A stretch of 34,885 nt of DNA from Marivita sp. (GTDB lineage: Bacteria > Pseudomonadota > Alphaproteobacteria > Rhodobacterales > Rhodobacteraceae). This document shows positions 15,834 through 24,784 of this stretch, piece by piece. The notes under the pieces are model-generated. The model saw only the letters and a program-made list of their open reading frames with translations, was not told the DNA's origin and made no database searches. Each line of letters begins with the position of its first letter. The stretch's first letter is position 1. A program made the position numbers and the translations under genes. The DNA lies in the NCBI RefSeq assembly GCF_022763305.1, contig NZ_JALEGT010000064.1:1-34885 (forward strand), given 5' to 3'.

Positions 15834-16622
15834 TCAGCCTGCGGCGGCAACAGCCCGCTTGGTCATCACCGCGACGAGATGCGCGCGGTAGGCGCCCGAG
15901 CCGTGCAGGTCCGAGATCATGCCGTCGCCCGAGGGCGCTGCCGGAACCGCATCCGCCGAGAAATTCGACGACAGCGCCGCTTCGGCCTCGGTCCAGCGGA
16001 AGACACCGTCTTCCGAGGCACCGGTGACGGCCACGCGCACACCATCGGCGTATTTCGCCACGAACACACCGACCAGCGCAAAGCGCGAGGCGGGTTGTTC
16101 GAACTTCATGTAGGTGGCTTTCTCCGGCACCGGGAAGCGGACCTCGGTGATGATCTCGCCTTCCTCCAGCGCCGTTGCGAACATTCCCTGGAAGTAGTCA
16201 TCTGCCGCAATCGAGCGGGTGTTGGTGACGATGGTCGCGCCCGAGCCCAGAGCCGCTGCCGGATAGCAGGCGGAGGGGTCGTTGTTGGCGAGGCTGCCGC
16301 CGATGGTGCCGCGGTTGCGGACCGCCGGATCGCCGATATGGCCGGCGAGCGACGCCAGCGCCGGGTAGCTCGAGGCTGCCTCTTTTGCGACGGTGGCATG
16401 TGTGGTGCCGCCGCCGATGCAGAGTGCGCCGTCATCGCCGGTGCAGACACCCTTGATTTCCGCGATGGCGCCGAGGCTGACCAGAACCGACGGAGCTGCG
16501 AGGCGCTGTTTCAGCGTCGGGATGAGGGTCTGCCCCCCACCCAGCGCCTGTGCCTCTTCCGCGCCCAGTGCGGCCACGGCATCGGCAACAGAGGTCGGCC
16601 GTTGAATGTCAAAGCTATACAT
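15834..16622 (-). CDS. coxM: FAD-binding medium subunit of form II CO-dehydrogenase-like hydroxylase
   Basis: The 262-aa protein belongs to the CoxM/xanthine dehydrogenase FAD-subunit family. FAD-contact motifs ALGGGQTLIP (about 26-35) and the TIGGSLANNDPSACYPAA segment (about 107-124) are present. It starts at ATG 16622 with a good GGGAGGG site, 15 bp behind coxL. It would pass electrons from the iron-sulfur subunit to an acceptor. It is last in the coxG-S-L-M order, and the bidirectional terminator lies downstream. Confidence 0.9.
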   Translation of the reverse strand: MYSFDIQRPTSVADAVAALGAEEAQALGGGQTLIPTLKQRLAAPSVLVSLGAIAEIKGVCTGDDGALCIGGGTTHATVAKEAASSYPALASLAGHIGDPAVRNRGTIGGSLANNDPSACYPAAALGSGATIVTNTRSIAADDYFQGMFATALEEGEIITEVRFPVPEKATYMKFEQPASRFALVGVFVAKYADGVRVAVTGASEDGVFRWTEAEAALSSNFSADAVPAAPSGDGMISDLHGSGAYRAHLVAVMTKRAVAAAG

Positions 16623-16637
16623 GTCTCTGGCCCTCCC

Positions 16638-19013
16638 TTATTGGCCGTTGATCGCCGCCCAGACGCGCGAGGGCGACACGGGCATATCGATGTGGTTGAC
16701 GTGGGTGTGACCGCCCGAATGCAGCGCGTCGATCACCGCGTTGACCACTGTCGGCGGGGACCCGATGGCTCCGGCCTCGCCGCAGCCCTTCACGCCCAGC
16801 GGGTTGTGGGTGCAGGGGGTCTGGCAGGAATGGTCGACCACGTAGTTCGCCATATGCGGGATGTCGTCGGCGCGCGGCATGGCGTAATCCATATAGGATG
16901 CGCTGAGCAGCTGGCCGTTCTCGTCATAGGCGCAGTTTTCCAGAAGCGCCTGGCCGATGCCCTGGGCGATGCCGCCATGGACCTGGCCTTCGACGATCAT
17001 CGGGTTCACGACATTGCCGAAGTCGTCCGCCGAAACGAACTTCTCGATGGTGACCTTGCCGGTGTCCGGATCGACCTCGACCTCGCAGGCATAGGCGCCT
17101 GCCGGGTAGGTGAAGTTGGCCGGATCGTAGAAGGCGGTTTCCTCGAGGCCCGGTTCGATCTCTTCCAGCGGGTAGTTGTGCGGCACGTAGGCGGCGAGTG
17201 TCACATCTCCCCAGGCGACCGACTTGTCGGTGCCCGCGACGGTGAACTTGCCGTCCTTGAGCTCGATATCGCTGTCGGAGGCTTCGAGAAGGTGGCCGGC
17301 GATCTTCTTGGCCTTGTTGATGATCTTTTCGGTGGCGCGCACCATGGCCGAGCCGCAGACCGCCAGCGAGCGCGAGCCATAGGTGCCCATGCCGAAGGGA
17401 ATCTTCGAGGTGTCGCCATGGACGATGTCGACCATCGACTCGTCGATGCCGAGCATTTCCGCCACAACCTGCGGGAACACGGTTTCATGTCCCTGCCCGT
17501 GGCTGTGTGCGCCGACCATCACCGAGATGGAGCCGGTGGCGTTCACCCGGACGGTGGCCGCGTCATAGAGACCGGCGCGGGCGCCGAGCTGACCGACGAG
17601 GTTCGACGGCGCGATGCCGCAGGCTTCGATGAAGCAGTTGACGCCGAGACCACGCAGCTTGCCGTTCTTCTCGGACTCGGCGCGACGTGCGGCGAAGCCC
17701 GGGATGTCCATCAGCTCTTCCATCTTGGCCATGGTCGCTTCGTAGTCGCCGGTGTCGTATTCGACGGCGACGGGCGTGGCATAGGGGAATTGCGTGATGA
17801 AGTTCTGACGGCGCAGCGCGATCGGGTCGACGCCCAGTTCACGCGCGGCCTTGTCGATCACACGCTCGAGCTGGAAGGTCGCTTCGGGGCGGCCGGCACC
17901 ACGATAGGCGTCCACAGGGACGGTGTTGGTGAAGACGGCCTTCACGTTCACCTGCACCGCGGGGGTCTTGTAGTTGCCCGCCATCAGCGTGCCGTGGAGC
18001 CATGTCGGCACCGAGGACGAGAAGGTCGAGAGATACGCGCCCATATTGGCCAGCGTGTCGGTGCGGACCGCGAGGAAGTTGTTGTCCGCGTCGAGCGCCA
18101 GTTCGATCTTGGTCACGTGGTCGCGGCCATGGGCATCGGACATGAACGCCTCGGAGCGGGTCGAGGTCCACTTGACCGGACGGTTGCAGGCCTTGGCGGC
18201 GAAGGTACAGAAGGCCTCTTCCGCATAGTGGAAGATCTTGGTGCCGAAACCGCCACCCACATCGGGCGCCACAACGCGCAGCTTGTGCTCGGGGATGCCC
18301 AGAACGAAGGCACCCATCAGCAGGCGGATCACGTGGGGGTTCTGCGACGTGGTGTAGAGCGTGTGCTCGTCATTGGCGCGGGAATAGTCCCCCACCGCAA
18401 CGCGCGGCTCCATCGGGTTGGCGACGAGGCGGTTGTTCACCAGTTCCAGCGTCGTCACATGGGCTGCGTTCTTGAACGCCGCATCCGTGGTCGCGGTGTC
18501 CGTGCCGAACTGCCAGTCGTAGCAGAGGTTGTCGGCCAGATCGTCATGCACCTTTGTGGCGCCAGACTGCAGCGCCTTGGCCATGTCAACGACCGCCGGC
18601 AGCTCTTCGATGTCGACGACGATGGCCTCGGCCGCGGTGCGCGCCTGTTCAAGGCTGTCGGCCACAACGGCGGCGATGGGATCGCCCACATGGCGCACCT
18701 TGCCCTGCGCGAGCACGGGATGCGGCGGTTCCTTCATCGGATCGCCGTTCTTGTCGGTCACCTGCCAGCCGCAGGGCAGACCGCCTACACCTTCAAAATC
18801 CTTGCCGGTGAAGATGCGCACGACGCCCGGCATGCCTTCGGCGGCGCTGGTGTCAATGCTGTTGATCTTGCCATGCGCCATGTCGGAGCGCAGGAAGTGC
18901 ACATAGGCTTGGCCATGTACGTTGATGTCGTCGGTATAATTGCCGGCACCCGTCAGGAAGCGGACGTCTTCGCGCCGCTTCTGGCTTGCGCCGATGCCAT
19001 GATCCTTCGGCAT
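16638..19013 (-). CDS. coxL: Molybdopterin large subunit, form II CO-dehydrogenase-like (aldehyde oxidase type)
   Basis: The 791-aa molybdenum-hydroxylase large subunit starts at ATG 19013 behind GGAGGAGAATAAT; the frame extends to a TTG at 19028 that overlaps this ribosome site. The active-site loop reads AYRGAGR (369-375), the form II signature, not the AYXCSFR with the catalytic Cys of true (form I) CO dehydrogenase. The catalytic Glu is Glu746 in GCGEAGAIGSPP. Mo-cofactor contacts such as DVGGGFGTKI (251-260) are present. Form II enzymes have not been shown to support CO oxidation in marine roseobacters, and an aldehyde or other carbonyl substrate is more likely. No coxD/E/F maturation genes are next to it. 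Confidence 0.9.
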   Translation of the reverse strand: MPKDHGIGASQKRREDVRFLTGAGNYTDDINVHGQAYVHFLRSDMAHGKINSIDTSAAEGMPGVVRIFTGKDFEGVGGLPCGWQVTDKNGDPMKEPPHPVLAQGKVRHVGDPIAAVVADSLEQARTAAEAIVVDIEELPAVVDMAKALQSGATKVHDDLADNLCYDWQFGTDTATTDAAFKNAAHVTTLELVNNRLVANPMEPRVAVGDYSRANDEHTLYTTSQNPHVIRLLMGAFVLGIPEHKLRVVAPDVGGGFGTKIFHYAEEAFCTFAAKACNRPVKWTSTRSEAFMSDAHGRDHVTKIELALDADNNFLAVRTDTLANMGAYLSTFSSSVPTWLHGTLMAGNYKTPAVQVNVKAVFTNTVPVDAYRGAGRPEATFQLERVIDKAARELGVDPIALRRQNFITQFPYATPVAVEYDTGDYEATMAKMEELMDIPGFAARRAESEKNGKLRGLGVNCFIEACGIAPSNLVGQLGARAGLYDAATVRVNATGSISVMVGAHSHGQGHETVFPQVVAEMLGIDESMVDIVHGDTSKIPFGMGTYGSRSLAVCGSAMVRATEKIINKAKKIAGHLLEASDSDIELKDGKFTVAGTDKSVAWGDVTLAAYVPHNYPLEEIEPGLEETAFYDPANFTYPAGAYACEVEVDPDTGKVTIEKFVSADDFGNVVNPMIVEGQVHGGIAQGIGQALLENCAYDENGQLLSASYMDYAMPRADDIPHMANYVVDHSCQTPCTHNPLGVKGCGEAGAIGSPPTVVNAVIDALHSGGHTHVNHIDMPVSPSRVWAAINGQ

Positions 19014-19110
19014 ATTATTCTCCTCCAAGTTGCGGAACGCTCTTCAAGCCTGTCGGCTTTCTTCGCGAAGACACCCCGGACAGGGGTGGATGAGCGGTAC
19101 GTGTTCTGAA

Positions 19111-19596
19111 TTATTCGGCTGCGACTGCGGGCACGTCCTGACCGCTTGCCGCCATGATGGCGCGCACGATGTTGTGGTATCCGGTGCAACGGCAGATATT
19201 GCCTTCGAGGTAGTCCCGGACTTCCGCCTCGGTGGGCTTGGGATTTTCCTTGAGCAGCGCGGCCGCCGACATCACCATGCCTGGCGTGCAGAACCCGCAC
19301 TGAAGACCGTGGTAATCCTGGAAGGCCTGCTGGATCACGCTGAGCGATCCGTCCGCATTGGCCATGCCTTCGATCGTCTTGACCTCGGCGCCGTCGGCTT
19401 CGGCGGCAAACATGGTGCAGGACTTCACGGCCTCACCGTTCACATGCACGACACAGGCGCCGCACTGGGACGTGTCGCAGCCGACATGGGTTCCGGTCAG
19501 GCGCAGGTCCTCGCGCAGGAATTCGGTCAAGAGCGTGTTGCCCTTCACCTCGCCGGAAACGGTCTTGCCGTTCACCGTCATTGTTACCTTCGTCAT
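19111..19596 (-). CDS. coxS: [2Fe-2S] small subunit of form II CO-dehydrogenase-like hydroxylase
   Basis: The 161-aa iron-sulfur subunit has a plant-type ferredoxin cluster (Cys40, Cys45, Cys48, Cys60; [10 protein letters not shown]) and a second cluster (Cys100, Cys103, Cys135, Cys137; CGFCTPG and ICRCTGY), the standard arrangement of the family. It starts at ATG 19596 behind GGGAGGAG. The 97-bp gap to coxL holds a perfect TCTTCGCGAAGA palindrome (19060-19071). The S-L-M gene order is that of form II operons. Confidence 0.93.
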   Translation of the reverse strand: MTKVTMTVNGKTVSGEVKGNTLLTEFLREDLRLTGTHVGCDTSQCGACVVHVNGEAVKSCTMFAAEADGAEVKTIEGMANADGSLSVIQQAFQDYHGLQCGFCTPGMVMSAAALLKENPKPTEAEVRDYLEGNICRCTGYHNIVRAIMAASGQDVPAVAAE

Positions 19597-19650
19597 CTAA
19601 CTCCTCCCGTGGGTATTCAAATTCAACTGTGTTTCAGAAGCTTGGGGCAA

Positions 19651-20175
19651 TCAAGAAACGAGTTTCTTGAACCAGCCCTTTTTCTTTCCTTCGCCGTCGC
19701 CACCCTCGTCCGGGGCATCGCCCTCGGCATCCTGCGGGCCTTCGACGACAGACTGGAAATTGGTGAAGAACTGATCGGCCATCTTCTTGGCGAAGCCGTC
19801 GATGATGCGGCTGCCCAGCTGCGCCAGCTTGCCGCCGACCTTGGCTTCGACATCGTAGTGCAGCTCCGTGCCACCCTCGACCGCCTTCAGTTTGACATCG
19901 GCCCCACCCTTGGCAAAGCCGGCCGCCCCGCCCTTGCCTTCGCCGGTCAGCGTCAGCGACTCGCCCGGCACCATGTCCGACAGCACGACGGTGCCCTGGA
20001 ACGTCGCCTTCACCGGTCCGACCTTCTGCACGACGGTGGCTTCAAACCCCTCTTCGGCAGAGCCGCTCATTTCGGTGCAGCCGGGGACGCATTGCTTGAG
20101 CACTTCAGGATCGAGGATCGCCGCCCAGACCTCTTCGGGGGTGGCAGCAATCGTGCGGGAATCGGTCATCTGCAT
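19651..20175 (-). CDS. coxG: CoxG-like SRPBCC protein
   Basis: The 174-aa protein has a START/SRPBCC fold (residues about 1-145; SRTIAATPEEVWAAILDPEVL near the start) and a short acidic linker ending in a basic, aromatic tail (KKKGWFKKLVS) that could attach to the membrane. CoxG is known to help recruit CO dehydrogenase to the membrane. Two possible ATGs (20175, 20169) sit behind AAGGATCAC. A perfect dyad CAAGAAAC-GA-GTTTCTTG (19652-19669) covers its 3' end and may stabilise or end part of the mRNA. It is the first gene of the cox run. Confidence 0.85.
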   Translation of the reverse strand: MQMTDSRTIAATPEEVWAAILDPEVLKQCVPGCTEMSGSAEEGFEATVVQKVGPVKATFQGTVVLSDMVPGESLTLTGEGKGGAAGFAKGGADVKLKAVEGGTELHYDVEAKVGGKLAQLGSRIIDGFAKKMADQFFTNFQSVVEGPQDAEGDAPDEGGDGEGKKKGWFKKLVS

Positions 20176-20259
20176 GGGTGTGATCCTTCTTTGGAGGTCA
20201 GCCTAGGGTGTTGAACCCCCGGGGCATATAAGACCAATGGCTTAACATGTTGGTGAAAG

Positions 20260-21159
20260 CTATCTTTCGGGCGGTTGGTGCGTCAGCCCGTAACTTTCGA
20301 AAATCGCGGCAATCCGCCCATCGGAAAGGGCGGCAAGAATGGCATCATCGACCATGTAGCTCAGCCCGCGATAGGCAAAGTGACTGCCCGTGCCGAGAGT
20401 CCATTTCGACTTGGCGAACCCTGGCAGCGGAGGCTGGTGGATTGCAACCCCTTCGCCCATACCGAATTCGAGCTGTGCGAGCGGCCCCATGGCGGCCATC
20501 ACCTCACCGGCGTTCAGCGCGTCCATCGCCGCCTGCATGGTCGGATAGCGTCGCACACCCTGCGCCAGCTGGCCTCCGGCAAAGCCGGTCAGGTAGAAAT
20601 CGGCGATCGAGTCGTTCTCGACCGCCACCGTATCGAAGCGGAAATAGGCCGGAACCGGCCCGCCATCGGGGTAATCCGCCTTGGAATAGGCGATGGCGAT
20701 GCTTTCGGTCATGTACTGACCGGTGAAGACCACCTGTTCCACCCGGCAGTTGAAGGCGCTGTCATAGGGCACGCGCATCATCACGTTGGACACGGCCCCG
20801 CCGATCACGGCCCCGCGCCAGATGTTGTTGCGCAGGTCGGCATCGAGGTTCTCCCCGGCCGCCACGAATTTGAACCGGGGTTCGACACCGATATCCCCGG
20901 CCACGATCCGCGCGATGTCGATATCCACACCGCGCGGCTGTCCGGCCTCTTCCCAGCTGTAGGGCGGGTAATCCTCGTAGACCGCGAAGGTCATGAAGCC
21001 CCGGTCCATGATCTGGTCGATGTCCTGCCCGACGATGTCCCGGCTGGCATTCTGCGGTCTGGCCTGCGGGACGTAATCGGCGCAGGGGTCACTGGCCCAG
21101 ACAGGTCCGGTCAGGGCCAGCGCGGTCATGAGGCATGTTGCGCGCAACAGGATCATCAT
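20260..21159 (-). CDS. Quinoprotein dehydrogenase-associated periplasmic binding protein (XoxJ/PedG-like)
   Basis: The 299-aa protein has an N-terminal signal peptide (cleavage near ALTGPVWA-SD) and a bacterial solute-binding family 3 fold (FAVYEDYPPYSWEEAGQPRGVDIDI, about 58-80). It lies 4 bp behind the cytochrome gene, an arrangement known for PQQ alcohol dehydrogenase clusters, where XoxJ-type proteins are thought to interact with or activate the dehydrogenase rather than feed a transporter. No strong ribosome site precedes the ATG pair at 21159, which suggests translational coupling to the cytochrome gene. Confidence 0.85.
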   Translation of the reverse strand: MMILLRATCLMTALALTGPVWASDPCADYVPQARPQNASRDIVGQDIDQIMDRGFMTFAVYEDYPPYSWEEAGQPRGVDIDIARIVAGDIGVEPRFKFVAAGENLDADLRNNIWRGAVIGGAVSNVMMRVPYDSAFNCRVEQVVFTGQYMTESIAIAYSKADYPDGGPVPAYFRFDTVAVENDSIADFYLTGFAGGQLAQGVRRYPTMQAAMDALNAGEVMAAMGPLAQLEFGMGEGVAIHQPPLPGFAKSKWTLGTGSHFAYRGLSYMVDDAILAALSDGRIAAIFESYGLTHQPPER

Positions 21160-21163
21160 GGCG

Positions 21164-21862
21164 TCAGTGTGCAGCAGACAATCCGATGGTCAAGGCCTCG
21201 GCGGCCCGGGCATAGGCGTCTTCCGTACCGTCGATGATATTGGCTGCGCGGAAGGCCGCGCTGTCGGCCACCGGTGCCCCGGAGACGGTTTCGATACCGG
21301 CCGCGATTTCGCTCAGACGGGCCTTGAGCGCGTCCGCATCCGCCGCCGACGCATCGGTCGCATAGCCCGCGATCTGGTCGCGCAGCGCCTTGAGCTCGTC
21401 TGCCACCTCTTCCATGGACACATCATCGGGGCGCGTTTCGATATAGGTGCGGATGGCCCAGGCCGCGTCCTGCCCCAGCAATTCGCCGAACTCCGGCATC
21501 TTGGTGATCCCGTTCTGCGTATAGCCGAACCGGAAGCGTTCGATGAACCATTCGTCGCCATATTCCTCGGCTTCGAGGAAGCGCACATCGGGGGCGAGGC
21601 CGCCGGAGATCGCCTCGAGGCCATGGCAGCGGGCGCAGTTCTGGTTGTAGCCGGACGCCCCGATCTCGACCGCGCGGGCCCAGACCTCTTCCCCGGCCGC
21701 TTCGGCGCGATAGGGGTTCTCGGTCAGCCACTCGTCGCCGGTGGCCGGAAGGCCGGTGGTGTCGACGGCCTGCGGGGCCACGTCGCCATGCGCGTGAACC
21801 AGGCTGGCGGCGGCTGTCAGCGCAAGCGCGGCGCAGGTGGATTTGAAGAATGTCGCGGTCAT
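21164..21862 (-). CDS. pedF: Cytochrome c-550, PedF type (electron acceptor of PQQ alcohol dehydrogenase)
   Basis: The 232-aa periplasmic monohaem cytochrome c starts at ATG 21862 behind GAGGAGGACCACC; the longer frame lacks family resemblance. It has a signal peptide (cleavage after about residue 24, LVHA-HG), the PedF-like stretch GDVAPQAVDTTGLPATGDEW (26-45), and the haem motif C76-A-R-C79-H80 inside YNQNCARCHGLEAISGG. A later Met in KMPEFGELLG can serve as sixth ligand. In Pseudomonas PedF takes electrons from PQQ ethanol dehydrogenases. The gene is first in a minus-strand pair with the XoxJ/PedG-like gene, and a TACGAC-type operator lies upstream. Confidence 0.87.
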   Translation of the reverse strand: MTATFFKSTCAALALTAAASLVHAHGDVAPQAVDTTGLPATGDEWLTENPYRAEAAGEEVWARAVEIGASGYNQNCARCHGLEAISGGLAPDVRFLEAEEYGDEWFIERFRFGYTQNGITKMPEFGELLGQDAAWAIRTYIETRPDDVSMEEVADELKALRDQIAGYATDASAADADALKARLSEIAAGIETVSGAPVADSAAFRAANIIDGTEDAYARAAEALTIGLSAAH

Positions 21863-21972
21863 GGTGGTCCTCCTCAGGCACAGTCTCGTGTCTTGCCGGA
21901 TGTGTACCGAGGCCAGGTCGGTGCGGGTATTGGACTTTCGTGGCGCGACAGCGGGATTCCGGCCCCGGACGC

Positions 21973-21991
21973 ACTGGACCATGGTCGTATT
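21973..21991 (-). promoter_or_regulatory. TACGAC-type operator between pedF and the pedA1-like gene
   Basis: On the minus strand this reads AATACGACCATGGTCCAGT, with core GAC-CATG-GTC at 21977-21986. It matches the first site before pedH (AATACGACCAAAGTCCTGT) at 15 of 19 positions. It lies 111 bp from the pedF start and 51 bp from the divergent pedA1-like start, so it could serve both promoters. Confidence 0.65.
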
Positions 21992-22041
21992 CGCGGTTCG
22001 TGCCGCCTGTGACTAGGTTTTGCCAAGGGAGGAACCTGTCG

Positions 22042-23220
22042 ATGAAGACATCACGTCTTGCGTGTGCACTTGCGTCCGTTCTGACGGTCGGCATCGCCAC
22101 GTCCGCCATGGCGGAAGTTGCGGTGAACATCCATTATCTCAAGCAGGTTCTCGAAACGCCGCCCACCCTGTCCAATCTCGATCCGATCCCCGAGGACCTG
22201 GGGATGGTCGGGGCGGAACTGGGCCTGCAGGACAACAGCACGACCGGCCGGTTCCTGGGCCAGACCTACGCGCTGACCGTGACCGAGGTCTACGAGGGCG
22301 AGGATTTCGCCGAAGCCGTGCGCGCGGCCCTCGCGGAAACCGACCTGCTGGTGCTGGATGCCGGGACCGACCAGATCCTGCAGGCCGCCGACCTGCCCGA
22401 AGCGGCGGGCGCGCTTCTGTTCAATTCCGGCTCCGGCGACGCGGCGCTGCGCGGTACCGGGTGCCGGGCGCGGCTGTTACACACCCTGCCCTCGGACGCG
22501 ATGCGGGCCGATGCGCTGATGCAGTTCTTCGTCACCCGGCGCTGGGACGAGATCGCGCTGATCGCCGGAGACCGCCCCGACGATCAGGCCTGGGCCGACA
22601 CGCTCGAGGCCTCGGCGCGCAAGTTCGGGCTGTCCTTCGGCGCGCGCAAGACCTGGGTCTTCGATGCGGACATGCGCCGCAACGCCTCGCAGGAGGTGCC
22701 GCTCTTCACGCAGGACCTGGGCGACTATGACGTTCTGCTGGTGGCGGACGCGGCCGATGATTTCGCGCGCTACATTTCCTACAACACCTGGCGGCCCCGC
22801 CCCGTCGCCGGGTCCGAAGGGCTGCGCCCGGTGGCCTGGCACCGCGTCGTGGAACAATGGGGGGCCGCGCAGCTGCAATCCCGCTTCGAGAAACTGGCCG
22901 AGCGCCCGATGCTGGACCGCGACTACGCCGCCTGGGCCGCCATGCGCGCCATCGGCGAGGCCGTCACCCGCACCGGTGCCGCCGATGCCGAGACGCTGCG
23001 CAGCTTCATGCTCTCGCCCGACTTCGAACTGGCGGGCTTCAAGGGCGCGCCGCTCACCTTCCGCAGCTGGAACGGCCAGCTTCGCCAGCCGATCCCGCTT
23101 GTGCAGGAACGCGCGCTGGTCGCACAGGCCCCGCTGGAAGGCTTCCTGCACCAGCGCACCGAGCTTGACACGCTGGGCCTCGACCAACCCGAAAGCGGCT
23201 GCACCGCGTTCGACAACTGA
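22042..23220 (+). CDS. Periplasmic binding protein of PQQ-dehydrogenase-linked ABC system (PedA1-like)
   Basis: The 392-aa protein has a signal peptide (cleavage near SAMA-EV, about residue 24) and a branched-chain amino-acid-binding-protein fold, as in the family named for ABC transporters of PQQ alcohol dehydrogenase systems. ATG 22042 follows AAGGGAGGAACC. In Pseudomonas putida the PedA1A2BC transporter is needed for growth on the lanthanide-dependent enzyme PedH at low lanthanide; I match this gene to the binding protein of that system. It leads the plus-strand operon with the beta-propeller, cupredoxin-like, ATPase and permease genes. Whether the ligand is a metal, a chelate or PQQ-related is unknown. 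Confidence 0.8.
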   Translation: MKTSRLACALASVLTVGIATSAMAEVAVNIHYLKQVLETPPTLSNLDPIPEDLGMVGAELGLQDNSTTGRFLGQTYALTVTEVYEGEDFAEAVRAALAETDLLVLDAGTDQILQAADLPEAAGALLFNSGSGDAALRGTGCRARLLHTLPSDAMRADALMQFFVTRRWDEIALIAGDRPDDQAWADTLEASARKFGLSFGARKTWVFDADMRRNASQEVPLFTQDLGDYDVLLVADAADDFARYISYNTWRPRPVAGSEGLRPVAWHRVVEQWGAAQLQSRFEKLAERPMLDRDYAAWAAMRAIGEAVTRTGAADAETLRSFMLSPDFELAGFKGAPLTFRSWNGQLRQPIPLVQERALVAQAPLEGFLHQRTELDTLGLDQPESGCTAFDN

Positions 23221-23256
23221 CTGCTCCTTCATCTTGCCAAATAAACTCCGGGGGTT

Positions 23257-23272
23257 CGGGGGCTGGCCCCCG
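23257..23272 (+). repeat. GC hairpin behind the pedA1-like gene
   Basis: CGGGGG-CTGG-CCCCCG follows CAAATAAACTCCGGGGGTT, the kind of sequence that recurs behind genes in this window (compare 15691-15727). It lacks a T-run, so it may be a weak terminator or an mRNA 3'-end stabiliser inside the operon. Confidence 0.55.
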
Positions 23273-23302
23273 ATCCGACATCAACCAAAAGGACCGACAC
23301 CG

Positions 23303-24271
23303 ATGAAACTGCCGATCCTCACCACCCTGACCGCGGCACTGCTGTCGACAACGGCACTGGCCGACGAGATCTGGGTGACCAACGAAAAAGACGACACGAT
23401 CAGCGTGATCGATATCGAAACGATGGAAGTCGTGCGCACCATCGAAACCGGCGAACGGCCACGCGGGATCACCTTCTCGAAAGATTTCTCGGTCGTCTAT
23501 ATCTGCGCCTCGGACAGTGACGCGGTGCAGGTGATGGACCCGAACACGGGCGAAATTCTGCACGACCTGCCCTCGGGCGAAGATCCCGAGCAATTCGTGC
23601 TGCACCCGGACAACCGGCATCTCTACATCGCCAACGAAGACGACGCGATCACCACGGTGGTGGACACCGAAACCCGCACGGTGGTGGCGCAGATCGACGT
23701 GGGCATCGAACCCGAAGGCATGGCCGTGTCACCGGATGGCAAGATCGCCATCACCACCTCCGAGACGACCAACATGGCGCATTGGATCGACACCGAGACA
23801 CAAACGCTGTTCGCCAACACACTGGTCGATTCCCGCCCGCGCCATGCGGAATTCGTCAAGGACGGCACCGAGCTTTGGGTCAGCGCCGAGATTGGCGGCA
23901 CGATTTCCGTCTTCGATGTCACAACACAGACCGAGAAGGCCAAGATCGACTTCGACATCGACAACATCCATCCCGACCGGGTGCAGCCTGTCGGGTTCGA
24001 ATTCACCACCGGTGACACCCACGCCTTCGTCGCACTCGGGCCGTCGAACCATGTCGCCGTGGTCAATGCCGAGACCTACGAGGTCGAGGAATACATCCTT
24101 GTCGGCCGTCGCGTCTGGCACATGGATTTCAACCGCGACCGCAGCCAGCTTTTCACCACCAACGGTGTCTCTGGTGATGTGACAGTGATCGACGTGGCCA
24201 GCCGCAAGGCCATCAAGAGCATCAAGGTCGGCCGGTTTCCGTGGGGCGCAGCCTTCCGCCCGACGGATTGA
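23303..24271 (+). CDS. PQQ-system YVTN beta-propeller protein (PedA2-like)
   Basis: The 322-aa periplasmic protein (signal peptide to about residue 20, TTALA-DE) consists of repeated 40-45-residue blades such as WVTNEKDDTISVIDIETMEV, LYIANEDDAITTVVDTETRT and LFTTNGVSGDVTVIDVASRK. This is the family of beta-propeller proteins found with PQQ-dependent catabolism ABC genes. It probably binds or presents a ligand to the ABC system; it lacks residues for redox chemistry. ATG 23303 lies behind AAAAGGACC. Confidence 0.85.
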   Translation: MKLPILTTLTAALLSTTALADEIWVTNEKDDTISVIDIETMEVVRTIETGERPRGITFSKDFSVVYICASDSDAVQVMDPNTGEILHDLPSGEDPEQFVLHPDNRHLYIANEDDAITTVVDTETRTVVAQIDVGIEPEGMAVSPDGKIAITTSETTNMAHWIDTETQTLFANTLVDSRPRHAEFVKDGTELWVSAEIGGTISVFDVTTQTEKAKIDFDIDNIHPDRVQPVGFEFTTGDTHAFVALGPSNHVAVVNAETYEVEEYILVGRRVWHMDFNRDRSQLFTTNGVSGDVTVIDVASRKAIKSIKVGRFPWGAAFRPTD

Positions 24272-24313
24272 GCCTTCATCCAATACTTCACAATTGCCCC
24301 TCAGGAGACTGAT

Positions 24314-24760
24314 ATGAAACATTTTCTGACCACCTGCGCCGCTCTGACCCTCGTGCCGGCGCTGGCCTTTGCCGATGGCGCGCCGCGCGATCAATGGGGG
24401 CGCGCGGGCATCCTGTCCTCCGCGAACAAGGCGGAACTTCCGCCGATCACGCTCAGTTCCGGCATGCCGCTGGCGGAGGCCCCCTGGGTGCTGACCTCGG
24501 GCACCTATTACGAGTTCGAGATCGAAGGCGACGGCTCGGCGGAGCTGGCGCTGGAAGGGTCCGAGTTCTTCCGGGCAATCTGGATCGACGAGATCGTGGT
24601 GAATGATCTCGAAATCCGGCCGCTTGGGATCAACTCCATCGAGTTCGACGACGCCGGTACGATGGAAATCGGATTTGTCGCGATCAAGCCGGGTCAATAC
24701 TTTTTGCGTATTCCGGGCTCGACCGGAGAGACCCAGCGGCTGGACATCACCATCGAATGA
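24314..24760 (+). CDS. Periplasmic cupredoxin-like protein of unknown role
   Basis: The 148-aa protein starts behind CAGGAG and has a signal peptide (to about residue 20, ALAFA-DG). The rest is beta-rich, with segments SGTYYEFEIEGDG, EFFRAIWIDEIVVNDLEIRPLG and AIKPGQYFLRIPGS that recall cupredoxin-fold proteins. I see no classic His-Cys-His-Met copper set; the mature part has no Cys. It lies between the propeller and ATPase genes, so it is probably a periplasmic accessory of the ABC/alcohol dehydrogenase system. Confidence 0.75.
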   Translation: MKHFLTTCAALTLVPALAFADGAPRDQWGRAGILSSANKAELPPITLSSGMPLAEAPWVLTSGTYYEFEIEGDGSAELALEGSEFFRAIWIDEIVVNDLEIRPLGINSIEFDDAGTMEIGFVAIKPGQYFLRIPGSTGETQRLDITIE

Positions 24761-24784
24761 CAGGACACGGGTTGCAGGGCGTGA

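Noticed and set aside
16638-19013. True (form I) aerobic CO dehydrogenase
   Set aside because: The active-site loop is AYRGAGR, not the form I AYXCSFR with the catalytic cysteine, and the gene order S-L-M is that of form II.
15879-19109. A 1076-codon plus-strand open frame
   Set aside because: It lies antisense to coxM and coxL, which have clear family motifs, ribosome sites and order. Long antisense frames are common in GC-rich genes.
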